This document shows positions 1-7,151 of a stretch of DNA of 13,462 nt, in pieces; the stretch's first letter is position 1, and each line of letters begins with the position of its first letter. This DNA is from an uncultured bacterium (GTDB lineage: Bacteria > Planctomycetota > Phycisphaerae > Sedimentisphaerales > Anaerobacaceae), in contig CAJVYK010000037.1 in assembly GCA_913009865.1 (NCBI GenBank), positions 1-13,462 of the forward strand, in the 5' to 3' direction. Under the pieces are notes generated by a model. The model saw only the letters and a list, made by a program, of their open reading frames with translations. It did not search any database and was not told where the DNA came from. A program made the position numbers and the translations under genes.

Positions 1-382
1 CTGCAGCGACCATATTTATATAAATATTGCTGAAAACTTCCGTATGCTCCGCAAGGGCCTGTGAAAAACTTTGTCCGGCTTCGATTTGATTCTTCAAATC
101 GGTGATGACCGCCTTGAATTTTTGGTTCTCATTTTGTCCTGCTATTAACTCAAGCGACTCCTGAAGGCTTATGCCCGCCCGAACCATAACCGCTAACTGA
201 TTCGTAAAGTTCAGAATATCCTTCCTGCCCGGCCCAAACTCAACTTTGAAATCACGTATCTTCTGCAGTATACTTTTCTGCCGACCTCCATACGGATGCT
301 CAGCGGTAACGTGCTCACCTTGCCGCCGCTGTTCTTGAGTTCGTTGCCGATTTTCCGCAACTACAGCTGAATTCATACCCAT
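1..382 (-). CDS. pilC: Type IV pilus inner-membrane platform protein PilC/GspF family, N-terminal part (cut by window edge)
   Basis: The first 127 residues are present; the rest lies beyond base 1. From about residue 55 the protein matches the first cytoplasmic T2SSF domain: KDILNFTNQLAVMVRAG, then SLQESLELI and EAGQSFSQAL. This is the polytopic platform protein that contacts the PilB and PilT ATPases and the PilM-N-O complex. It follows pilT by 133 nt on the same strand. The family's usual short N-terminal domain before the first T2SSF repeat appears replaced by a charged Gln/Arg-rich stretch (residues 10-45). The start is uncertain. ATG at 382 or 376 has no convincing ribosome binding site. 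A ten-codon frame starting at ATG 416, behind a GGAAG, stops at TAG 384-386, one base before the 382 start. Family call is firm; the start is not. Confidence 0.85.
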   Translation of the reverse strand, partial: MGMNSAVVAENRQRTQEQRRQGEHVTAEHPYGGRQKSILQKIRDFKVEFGPGRKDILNFTNQLAVMVRAGISLQESLELIAGQNENQKFKAVITDLKNQIEAGQSFSQALAEHTEVFSNIYINMVAA

Positions 383-498
383 ACTAAAAATATAATAAAT
401 AAAAAAGATTTGCCATAATAAGTTTTATCTTCCGCTTACTACTTCATTGACGTGTAACGTATAGTGTTTATCTGTGGCAGTCCCTGGGACTCCTTGCG

Positions 499-533
499 GA
501 GCGCTGACGTATCCGCTATCGACCATCCGCTAT
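499..533. repeat. Period-7 degenerate repeat block covering the pilT stop codon
   Basis: Read on the minus strand, five heptamers follow one another: atagcgg, atggtcg, atagcgg, atacgtc, agcgctc. The pilT stop codon (516-518) lies inside the block, so the last residues of PilT are read from repeat sequence. The same heptamer type recurs at 4981-5022, 8125-8159, 8423-8457 and 11059-11093. Confidence 0.6.
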
Positions 534-1628
534 TACCTCTTCGGGTGGCTGGACAACTTCAAACTGCTCAGTAGGCATAAGCAATTTGTCCATCTTTCCG
601 GGATTGCTTGAGCGCATAATTGCTTCTTCTCTGTCTATGAAACCATCGAAATACATATCAGCAATGCTGTGATTCATATTCTGCATACCCACCCTGCGGG
701 AAGTTTCAATAATATTGGGTATCTCGTAGATTCTGTTCTCACGAATGCAGTTTCTCACCGCGGATGTACACAACAATATCTCTGTACACGGTACCATACC
801 CGGCTCATCTATCCGCCTGAATAGTGTCTGCGAAACGACCGCCTGCAGCGTATTAGCCAGCATAGTTCGAATCTGATTCTGCTGAGCTCCGGGGTAAATA
901 TCTATAATACGCTCAATAGTCTGAGGAGAATTAATCGTATGCAGTGTACTAAAGACAAGATGGCCGGTTTCAGCGGCAGTGATTGTCGAACTTGTAGTCT
1001 CCAGGTCCCGCATTTCGCCAACCATAATAATATCAGGGTCCTGCCGCAATACATGCCTCAGACCCGATGCAAAATCCGGACAGTCAGAACCGATTTCACG
1101 CTGCTCTATCATACTCATCCTGTTTTCCAACACATATTCAACCGGGTCTTCCAGTGTAACTATACGCTTTCTGCACTTTGAGTTTATCCTCCCTATCATC
1201 CCTGCCAGCGTTGTGCTTTTACCGGAACCGGTATGGCCGGTTACCAATACCAATCCTCTCGGCAAATCCGTCAGCTCTTTAACGACCGCCGGCAGATGTA
1301 AATCGTCCATTGAAGGAATCTGGTTCGGAATTACTCTGAACGAAATTGCAATCGTTTCCCGTTGATAATGGGCGTTGACGCGGAACCGATGGCCGGTATC
1401 GACAGTTGTCGAGAAATCAAGGTCTCTGTTTTCTTCGAATTTCTTGAATCTGTCCGGCCCAACCATAGCGAGGACCATTTCTCTCGCCTCTTCGTTGCTG
1501 ACGGCGGAAAAATCCATATCGATCAATTCCGTATTCTTGCGGATTATCGGCGACATCCCAACGTTGATATGTACGTCGCTTGCTCCCTTTTCTATGGCCT
1601 TTGCCAATATAGTTTTTATATCTATCAT
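516..1628 (-). CDS. pilT: Type IV pilus retraction ATPase PilT
   Basis: This is a hexameric cytoplasmic ATPase of the T2SSE/VirB11 family that powers pilus retraction (twitching). At 370 aa it has the usual PilT length. It shows the N-terminal PAS-like region (EKGASDVHI), Walker A GHTGSGKST at residues 131-139, the Walker B segment DPDIIMVGEMRD from residue 197, and the His box TGHLVFSTLHT. The PilT-specific C-terminal motif, usually AIRNLIRE, reads AVRNCIRE at 290-297 and is followed by a typical GMQNMNHSI. This separates it from PilB and GspE. The ATG at 1628 is preferred over an upstream in-frame start at 1670 because GGGAG lies 8 nt before it and the homology begins at MIDIKTIL. It sits between pilB and pilC. 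The extreme C-terminus and stop lie in a heptamer repeat. Confidence 0.95.
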   Translation of the reverse strand: MIDIKTILAKAIEKGASDVHINVGMSPIIRKNTELIDMDFSAVSNEEAREMVLAMVGPDRFKKFEENRDLDFSTTVDTGHRFRVNAHYQRETIAISFRVIPNQIPSMDDLHLPAVVKELTDLPRGLVLVTGHTGSGKSTTLAGMIGRINSKCRKRIVTLEDPVEYVLENRMSMIEQREIGSDCPDFASGLRHVLRQDPDIIMVGEMRDLETTSSTITAAETGHLVFSTLHTINSPQTIERIIDIYPGAQQNQIRTMLANTLQAVVSQTLFRRIDEPGMVPCTEILLCTSAVRNCIRENRIYEIPNIIETSRRVGMQNMNHSIADMYFDGFIDREEAIMRSSNPGKMDKLLMPTEQFEVVQPPEEVIADGR

Positions 1629-1651
1629 ACCGCAATCTCCCTTAGACAAGG

Positions 1652-1696
1652 GCACAAGTACATAAGCCACAAGTACACAAGTTACAGGTGCATAAG
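1652..1696. repeat. Three tandem 15-nt repeats in the pilB-pilT gap
   Basis: Units are 1652-1666, 1667-1681 and 1682-1696: gcacaagtacataag, ccacaagtacacaag and ttacaggtgcataag. They occupy much of the 116-nt gap between the pilB stop and the pilT start, upstream of the pilT ribosome binding site. Read on the minus strand they alternate TACTTGTG-like and CTTATG-like words. Function unknown; related in style to the 7-nt blocks elsewhere in the window. Confidence 0.7.
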
Positions 1697-1744
1697 TTAT
1701 AGCTATCCTTGCCCTTTTTTGCTTTCGTGAACTTGCACACTTTC

Positions 1745-3673
1745 TTATCCGACACTTTCAACGAAAACTTCCCGTTCGTTCTGGCCATACACTTCGGTTA
1801 CCCGCAGCACTTCTTCTATTGTCGTCAAGCCCCGCTTTACTTTTTCAATTCCATCGTCAAACAAGCTCGGCTGTCTGCTTTCATGAAATGTACGTCGCAT
1901 ATTATTAACCGAGGAGTCTTTGTTAATCATATCGCGGAATTGCTCATCGATAACCAGCAGTTCGTAAATACCTATCCTGCCTACATAGCCCGAGCCTCTG
2001 CAATAGTCACAGCCGAGGCCGTGAAAAAGCTGTTCCGGCCCGACCCCTGAGTTCTCCACATATTTGCGCATATTTTCCGGGACGCGGTAAATCTGCTTGC
2101 ACTTCGGACAAATTTTTCTGACCAATCGCTGAGCAAGCACAGCATTCAACGATGCTGCTATCAAGTACGTATCAATGCCGATATTGACCAATCTTGTAAT
2201 ACTGCTGGCCGCATCATTTGTGTGCAGTGTCGAAAGTACCAAATGTCCCGTCAAAGCCGCCTGTACCGCTATTCGGGCTGTTTCATTATCTCTAATTTCG
2301 CCGATCATTATGATATCCGGGTCCTGACGCAGCAAACTCCTAAGCGCCGAGGCAAAGTCGAGGCCAATCTTCTCGTTGGCCTGCACCTGATTGCAAAAAC
2401 CAAGTTCATACTCCACGGGGTCCTCCACCGTGGAAATATTCAATTTATCCCCGTCCATCTGGCACAAAGCCGAGTACAGCGTAGTGCTCTTACCGGAACC
2501 AGTAGGACCTGTTACAAGTAAAATCCCATGAGGCAGCGCTATCTGGCTCTGGAAAGCAGTACACACCATCGGCTCCATACCCAACTGCTCAAGACCCCGC
2601 ATAATCGATTTACTATCCAGCACGCGGATAACCACCTTTTCTCCATGATTCGTCGGCAGTGTCGAAACCCTCAAATCAATTCCTCTGCCGCTCACGGAAA
2701 CCTTAATTTTCCCATCCTGCGGCAGCCGTCTTTCCGAAATATCAAGATTGGACATAATCTTAATGCGCGAAACAACCGCAGGGTGCATCTTTAACGGCGA
2801 CTGCATTGTTTCGAAAAGCACCCCGTCTATACGGTACCTTATTCTCGTAAACTTATCCTTAGGTTCGATGTGAATGTCACTGGCTCCTTCGTGTATCGCA
2901 TTACTAATCAGATAGTTAACGAATTTGATAATCGGCGACTGGCCCGCCATTCTTTCGAGGTCTTCCCAGTCTTTCTCCTGCTCGGCAACGACCTCCACAT
3001 CTGTCATATCACTGATAATATCGTCAAGGCAGGAATCAATCCTTTCTTCCTTCCTGAACGAATTGCACACCGCATCGATGTCTTCGGCGCTGCAGACTAC
3101 CAGCCGCAGATTCATCTGCGTGCGTCTTTTTACATCCTCTATCGCAAAGACATTTGCAGGCTCAGAAGTTGCAACAACCAAAGTCCCTTCTTCTATCGCA
3201 ATCGGGCAAATAGAATTACTTTTTATAAAATCAATACCGAGCTTCTCAAAAGCTTCTTTTTCCACCTTCTCCGGCTTTATGTGCTGAAACTCCAGCTCAT
3301 ACAGCTTGGCGCGAGCCTCCAAAATATCCTCAGCACTAACCAGCCCGTCTTTCAGCAGTATTGTTTCGACATCACTGCCGGGCCCTGTTTGCTGATGCCA
3401 CAGATGTTCACACTGCTGCGGCGTAAGTCTGCCCATATCCAACAGGACATTAACGATACTATGTCCGGCGCCAACCCTGTTAGCGCTGGACGATTCGCCG
3501 GCCTCTTCCGGAACATAAAGGTCGCTTAGCCCGCGGATAGATTGGCCATCGTCCCTGCGAGTTGAGACCTCAACGTCTCTGTCCGAGTTGTGTACCGTAC
3601 GTGATGTGTCGTGTGCGATGCGTCTAATACAATCCGCAACACAAGATACACAATACGAGAAAACTAATTTCAT
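1745..3673 (-). CDS. pilB: Type IV pilus extension ATPase PilB (GspE family)
   Basis: This is the hexameric cytoplasmic motor for pilus assembly. After an odd N-terminus, an N1/MshEN-like region spans about residues 70-185 (VLLDMGRLTPQQ, then a second copy-like segment with ILLKDGLVSAEDILEA). The T2SSE core follows: ASDIHIEP, Walker A GPTGSGKST at 389-397, Walker B DPDIIMIGEIRD from 451, and His box TGHLVLSTLHTND. A tetracysteine zinc module has CPKC at 522-525 and CDYC at 555-558. This module and the length (642 aa) separate PilB/GspE from PilT. The start codon overlaps the upstream stop as ATGA at 3670-3673, implying translational coupling. No other ATG exists before the homology. Residues 6-31 are read from a 77-nt period-7 repeat and are probably not part of the fold. 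Confidence 0.95.
   Translation of the reverse strand: MKLVFSYCVSCVADCIRRIAHDTSRTVHNSDRDVEVSTRRDDGQSIRGLSDLYVPEEAGESSSANRVGAGHSIVNVLLDMGRLTPQQCEHLWHQQTGPGSDVETILLKDGLVSAEDILEARAKLYELEFQHIKPEKVEKEAFEKLGIDFIKSNSICPIAIEEGTLVVATSEPANVFAIEDVKRRTQMNLRLVVCSAEDIDAVCNSFRKEERIDSCLDDIISDMTDVEVVAEQEKDWEDLERMAGQSPIIKFVNYLISNAIHEGASDIHIEPKDKFTRIRYRIDGVLFETMQSPLKMHPAVVSRIKIMSNLDISERRLPQDGKIKVSVSGRGIDLRVSTLPTNHGEKVVIRVLDSKSIMRGLEQLGMEPMVCTAFQSQIALPHGILLVTGPTGSGKSTTLYSALCQMDGDKLNISTVEDPVEYELGFCNQVQANEKIGLDFASALRSLLRQDPDIIMIGEIRDNETARIAVQAALTGHLVLSTLHTNDAASSITRLVNIGIDTYLIAASLNAVLAQRLVRKICPKCKQIYRVPENMRKYVENSGVGPEQLFHGLGCDYCRGSGYVGRIGIYELLVIDEQFRDMINKDSSVNNMRRTFHESRQPSLFDDGIEKVKRGLTTIEEVLRVTEVYGQNEREVFVESVG
3581..3657. 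repeat. Eleven-unit period-7 repeat encoding the PilB N-terminus
   Basis: On the minus strand, eleven consecutive 7-nt units fit a loose (C/T)(G/A)(C/T)(A/G)(T/C)NN pattern, for example CGTATTG, TGTATCT, TGTGTTG, CGCATCG, CACATCA, CGTACGG. It begins 16 nt inside pilB. Its 77 nt is not a multiple of three, so the present frame must have been restored or selected if the block arose by insertion or expansion. Confidence 0.6.
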
Positions 3674-4404
3674 TCCGATAACTTCAATATTATTTCCACA
3701 CCTTCTATTGGGGCTGCCGAACGCTGCTCATCAGCCTTGGGGTCCCATTCAAGTTTAACGAAACTATCGCTAATTTGACGAACCTTAAAACCTCTTATTG
3801 AATCTCCCTCATAAAGGATTTTATCGTTAATCATACAGCACCATTCCCCATCCTTCTGGCCCGATTGCATAATGCTCAAAAGCTCGAGGTTGTTTATCTG
3901 CTGTTGCCTCATCATTCCGATTTTATCGAGACCTTTCCCTCTGGTATCAGAGCTTTCTCTTAAATCGCCCAAAAATCTCCCTCGCTTAAACGGATTTTTC
4001 ACCAGCTCATTGACCCCGACCTGCTGCACGTCCGAAAACTCATAAAATTTCTTAACTATCCTCTCCATCCGGTTAAATATTTCTGACCTGACGCCGGTAA
4101 GCCGAGTGATGGCCATCTCAATCTGTATCTCTTCGGTGTTCACCGGCGATGCTGACGCTGTTTGGGGCGTGCTTTTTTTTACCATAAACCAAAGGCATAA
4201 CAAACCCATGCCAAACAAAACGGCAAGCAGGCACGTGGTCCTGCGAACATTTTTACTCTGAGCGGACACGGTAAGATATTCCTGCTGTCCATCAGCATTT
4301 AGTTTTTCTTTTCCTGTCTGCTCTACGCTGTTACTATCCACTACTTTATGCGGTTTTTGCGCCGACAAATCTTCAGGTCCTTGGTCCCGCAGGAAAGACA
4401 ACAT
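3670..4404 (-). CDS. Bitopic GspC/PilP-like pilus alignment protein
   Basis: The 244-aa protein has a hydrophilic cytoplasmic N-terminus (about 55 residues), one transmembrane helix (about 57-75, TCLLAVLFGMGLLCLWFMV), and a periplasmic part. Its last ~70 residues look like the small beta HR/PilP fold of GspC and PilP: a MINDKILYEGDSIRGFKVRQI segment, then VKLEWD and VEIILKL. In T4P and T2S systems this domain links the PilN-PilO complex to the secretin. Position after pilO supports that role. It lacks a lipobox, whereas PilP is a lipoprotein, so the topology is closer to GspC. ATG 4404 is chosen over TTG 4410 because GGAG lies 7 nt upstream. It follows pilO by 19 nt and overlaps pilB by four. 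Assignment rests on pattern and context, not on strong motifs. Confidence 0.65.
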   Translation of the reverse strand: MLSFLRDQGPEDLSAQKPHKVVDSNSVEQTGKEKLNADGQQEYLTVSAQSKNVRRTTCLLAVLFGMGLLCLWFMVKKSTPQTASASPVNTEEIQIEMAITRLTGVRSEIFNRMERIVKKFYEFSDVQQVGVNELVKNPFKRGRFLGDLRESSDTRGKGLDKIGMMRQQQINNLELLSIMQSGQKDGEWCCMINDKILYEGDSIRGFKVRQISDSFVKLEWDPKADEQRSAAPIEGVEIILKLSE

Positions 4405-4423
4405 AGTCAAACTCCATTATTTT

Positions 4424-4960
4424 TTAGCTGGTTTTGTTCTGGAAAAATATACTCACTATAAAGTTAGCTGCTATTCGGCCCTCTTGTTTGGTCTGCTTCT
4501 TTAACTTAAGCTCGCGGATTTTCATTATGCGAGGAAGCTTCTCAAGCTCCAGGAGAAACGAATAAAACGAATTAAAGTTCCCCACTAATTCCATTTTTAA
4601 CGGCTGTTCTATGTAGCCACTATTATCTTTTTTCTTCAGTGTTCGAATCGTTTTGGACCTTAGCCCGTGCTTTTGCGCAATTACCGTTACGTTCTGAAGA
4701 ACCTTGTCAATTTCACTTGTAGGCGGCAGCTTGCTTTCAAAAAACTCGATTGCCTCCTGCAATTGTTCAAGCTGTTTGCTCAGGTCCTCTGCCGCTGCAG
4801 TGGCTTTTTCAAACTCGGTTAGTTTGACCAATTTCGCCTGAACTCGGGCCTTCTTTCCGGCCAGAGCGCTATTGGCCGGCTTAATCATATATTGGTATGC
4901 AAGATAAGTCAGGCCTAACAGCAAAATGAAAAATATTACTTTTCTTAAGCCACTGGTCAT
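4424..4960 (-). CDS. pilO: Type IV pilus alignment protein PilO
   Basis: This is a 178-aa bitopic inner-membrane protein that pairs with PilN. It has a short cytoplasmic tail, one transmembrane helix (about 7-27, VIFFILLLGLTYLAYQYM) and a periplasmic coiled coil rich in Glu, Lys and Leu (about 35-75). The C-terminal ferredoxin-like core has the typical PilO pattern: LPPTSEIDKVLQNVTVIAQ, then PLKMELVGNFNSFYSFLLELEKLPRI. The last part closely matches the family signature around GxFxxFxxFLxxLExLPRI. ATG 4960 is preferred over TTG 4978 because AAGGG precedes it at suitable distance. It lies 20 nt after the pilN stop. Confidence 0.9.
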   Translation of the reverse strand: MTSGLRKVIFFILLLGLTYLAYQYMIKPANSALAGKKARVQAKLVKLTEFEKATAAAEDLSKQLEQLQEAIEFFESKLPPTSEIDKVLQNVTVIAQKHGLRSKTIRTLKKKDNSGYIEQPLKMELVGNFNSFYSFLLELEKLPRIMKIRELKLKKQTKQEGRIAANFIVSIFFQNKTS

Positions 4961-4980
4961 AATTTTGCCCTTTATCAAAA

Positions 4981-5022
4981 TTAGCGGATAGCGGACGCAT
5001 TAATACTATTACTATACGCTAT
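4981..5022. repeat. Period-7 repeat forming the pilN C-terminus and stop
   Basis: On the minus strand six heptamers read atagcgt, atagtaa, tagtatt, aatgcgt, ccgctat, ccgctaa. The TAA stop of pilN is the end of the last unit. The word type flips from atagcgt to its near reverse complement ccgctat within the block. Confidence 0.6.
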
Positions 5023-5736
5023 TCTTTCTATATCCTCTTTGGCAAGGTGAACGTTTTTTCTCAGCATCGCCGTCAGCTTGAATTGCCTGAACGCTCCCAT
5101 AGTTTTGAATTCTGATCCTTCGACTCCGCTCATGGCCTGGTTTTGAGTTCTGAGTTCTTTTGATTCCACCAGCGCCACATTGTCCAGCAAACTTGAACTA
5201 CTCAACCGCTCAATATAGGCCGCAACCTGAATATCGCTCGGAGCAATGCCTTCGATATCGATACGCGTCTCTAACAGCTTCTCCGGTGATACTTTCGGCT
5301 GAGCCGCCATTGCCTTTTTAGCTTGTTCGGCCTTATATTTACTGGTTGCCGAGGCCGGGATTCTCTTCGGCTTTTTTTGAACAAGGTTCAGTTGCAAAAG
5401 CGATACTCCCGGCGGTAAGTTATTCGTCAACGAGGCCAAGAGAACGCTTCTCGGCACCGGCTCGAGCAGTTCTGCGGTAGTAAGAGCCGTTTTCCACATC
5501 GCACTACTCTTTATCTGAAGCTGTTCAGTTCGTCTTATATCCTCTTTTTTCCGGGCCATTTCCGCATCTACAAGTTTTTCCTTGGCACTGAAGGCACGCT
5601 GGCGTATCTTGATAATCATAAACGCTCCGCCCAAGGCCGCCATCACCACCGCAAGCAACACAAGATACATCAGGTTTGTTCTGCGAGATTCGTTGCTTTG
5701 AATGTAGTCATCCGGTACAAAATTTATATTAAGCAT
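4981..5736 (-). CDS. pilN: Type IV pilus alignment protein PilN
   Basis: The 251-aa bitopic protein starts MLNINFVPDDY, matching the conserved PilN N-terminal INLLP-type peptide that sits in the groove of PilM. A transmembrane helix spans about residues 22-43, followed by a coiled coil. A PilN periplasmic ferredoxin-like domain contains the typical LANNLPPGVSLLQL-like stretch (here LTNNLPPGVSLLQL) and a later DIQVAAYIERLSSSSLLDNVAL segment. Two parts look foreign to the fold. Residues about 191-212 are encoded by a composite repeat (5102-5167), and the last ~14 residues with the stop codon lie in a heptamer block (4981-5022). It follows pilM by 14 nt. Confidence 0.9.
   Translation of the reverse strand: MLNINFVPDDYIQSNESRRTNLMYLVLLAVVMAALGGAFMIIKIRQRAFSAKEKLVDAEMARKKEDIRRTEQLQIKSSAMWKTALTTAELLEPVPRSVLLASLTNNLPPGVSLLQLNLVQKKPKRIPASATSKYKAEQAKKAMAAQPKVSPEKLLETRIDIEGIAPSDIQVAAYIERLSSSSLLDNVALVESKELRTQNQAMSGVEGSEFKTMGAFRQFKLTAMLRKNVHLAKEDIERIAYSNSINASAIR
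5102..5167. repeat. Composite repeat inside pilN
   Basis: On the plus strand the segment contains gttttga, attctga, tccttcg, actccgc, then after a short gap gttttga, gttctga, gttcttt. The gttttga words match those at 7756-7790 in gpsA. The middle, read on the minus strand as TGAGCGGAGTCGAAGGATC, resembles a repeat word I recall as widespread in many bacterial genomes; that recollection needs a search. It is read in frame within pilN. Confidence 0.5.
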
Positions 5737-5750
5737 TTTTCAACCCATCC

Positions 5751-6683
5751 CTACGACAAGCTAAGCCCGAAGGCGGTAGCCCAATTAACCTGACATCCTC
5801 TTCTATCTACACCTGAGTCATAGAAATTCGTCATTTCCACCGCCGCCAAACAATCTCCTATCTGTGTCGGCATTTCCAACTGCTTTGCTATCGTTGCGTA
5901 TATGTCTTTATCTACACTCAAACCCGAAAGGAAGACCAAACGCTCTATCTGAGCCTTTCTATACATCAAGCTAAAGCGCTGCCTGCAGGCAGTCAATTCC
6001 AATATCAATCTCGTTACTGTTTTCTTGTCATCAAGCTGCCGTGCTCCTATGGGTATCGAACGAGCAAGAAGTAGATTCTTATGACGGCAAATCACAACAC
6101 TCGTACAGTTTGCCTCCATACAAGCGAGCATTACAACCGTTTCAATATCGGCTTTACGTCTGCCGAAAAACCTGATATATGTGTTTGTCAGCGCTGCCGG
6201 CCAGACGGCAATGGACTTAATCTGTAGATTGGCCCTTTCGTATATTGCTAAATGCCTATCAATTTTTTCCCGCTCAGTTGCTATCACCAGAACATTATCC
6301 TCCTCCGTCGGGATGTACTTTATCATCGCATTGTCAGGTTCGAACGGCAGTTTTTGTTTTATCTCTGAAAGAAGCGCATCCTGCGGCTCACCGTCTTTTA
6401 TCTTCGGCATTTTTATGTGGTCAATAAACACCTCCCGTGCAGATATTGCCGCTGTTACGTCCCTGCCCCGAAATTTACCGTTTGCTGTCAGCTCGCATAT
6501 AGCTTCGATGGCCCATCTTTGCCATCCGGCACTGCCCGGCTCCACATCTGCCGGCCGATTCTTACTGCCGCCGGCAACTAAACCTATACCCTTTCCATTA
6601 TTTCCAAGCTGGACCAACTTCAGGGTATCATCTCCCATATCCACGCCAATAGAATATGTACGGCTTTTCAAAAACCAGGACAT
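5751..6683 (-). CDS. pilM: Type IV pilus actin-like ATPase PilM
   Basis: This 310-aa cytoplasmic protein of the FtsA/actin fold binds the PilN N-terminus and nucleates the alignment complex. The N-terminal phosphate-1 region is visible as SIGVDMGDDTLKLVQL. It is followed by VTAAISAREVFIDHIKMPKI (family pattern of a ...P.m), EIKQKLPFEPDNAMIKYIP (family pattern ...LPf...), and a central IERANLQIKSIAVWPAAL-like segment. The second half is divergent, as is usual outside Proteobacteria. ATG 6683 is preferred over GTG 6698 because it aligns with the family start (MSWFLKSRTYSIGVD) and a GGTGAG lies just before it. It is first in the pil operon. The candidate promoter is about 120 nt upstream. Confidence 0.9.
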   Translation of the reverse strand: MSWFLKSRTYSIGVDMGDDTLKLVQLGNNGKGIGLVAGGSKNRPADVEPGSAGWQRWAIEAICELTANGKFRGRDVTAAISAREVFIDHIKMPKIKDGEPQDALLSEIKQKLPFEPDNAMIKYIPTEEDNVLVIATEREKIDRHLAIYERANLQIKSIAVWPAALTNTYIRFFGRRKADIETVVMLACMEANCTSVVICRHKNLLLARSIPIGARQLDDKKTVTRLILELTACRQRFSLMYRKAQIERLVFLSGLSVDKDIYATIAKQLEMPTQIGDCLAAVEMTNFYDSGVDRRGCQVNWATAFGLSLS

Positions 6684-6807
6684 ATCAATCTCACCCACAA
6701 AAACTGACTTAAAGGGCTACTAATTCCGATTTATCAGGATACCAAGTTAACGCCTGCATTAAAGTTATTCGGACGTATCCCGATGACATTAAACCGTAGC
6801 TAACTAA

Positions 6808-6837
6808 AATATAAGAAACAGCTCTCCAACCAGCCAA
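6808..6837 (-). promoter_or_regulatory. Candidate promoter of the pil operon
   Basis: Minus-strand -35 TTGGCT (6832-6837), 18-nt spacer and -10 TATATT (6808-6813) resemble a sigma-70 site with 4/6 and 5/6 matches. Transcription would begin near 6801 and leave a leader of about 118 nt before pilM. A single-site match in A/T-rich sequence; moderate to low certainty. Confidence 0.35.
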
Positions 6838-7107
6838 ATCGCAGTCCCGATAAACGGGATAGAGTGTCGTAGAAACTTGCCTGTTTGCCGGTACTACTTC
6901 CTATAAAATCTGTGATTTCACTCCGGATAAATCGAGAATAGATTCATAAACGGTTTCGGTATTATGGATGAAGTGCCTGTTTTGAAGTGAGAAAAAACTT
7001 TTTAAAAACAAAAAATTCCTCGAACGAAACAAAGTTTTATCGGAAGTGCTTACGCTTCAGTGAGGCAGACAACCCCTCCATGGCAGTGGGTGGCCGAGTC
7101 ATAGTTT

Positions 7108-7142
7108 CGTATGGCGTACTGTGCAATACGTATAACGCATCA
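7108..7142. repeat. Period-7 repeat just downstream of gpsA
   Basis: Plus-strand units are CGTATGG, CGTACTG, TGCAATA, CGTATAA, CGCATCA. The block begins 10 nt beyond the gpsA stop. Same loose CGTAT-type heptamer as in the PilB N-terminal block. Confidence 0.5.
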
Positions 7143-7151
7143 CAACAATTC

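Larger units (their letters stand above)
6699..7151. other. 453-nt non-coding gap between pilM and gpsA
   Basis: No convincing gene is seen. It should hold the pil operon promoter and leader and the gpsA 3' end. Visible elements are a candidate promoter (6808-6837), a small hairpin TCCCG-ATAAA-CGGGA (6845-6859), an A/T-rich stretch near 6987-7030, and a period-7 block (7108-7142). I looked for a cyclic-di-GMP riboswitch, common before pilus genes, and did not find its conserved core. Confidence 0.6.

Noticed and set aside
481..494. AGTCCCTGGGACT palindrome as a regulatory operator for pilC
   Set aside because: A single short palindrome in a repeat-rich gap with no second site or known regulator; not enough to call.
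6699..7151. Cyclic-di-GMP riboswitch before the pilus operon
   Set aside because: A GGCAAACAGG-like string occurs near 6880, but the GACGCAAAGCC core and partner stems of the class I riboswitch are missing.
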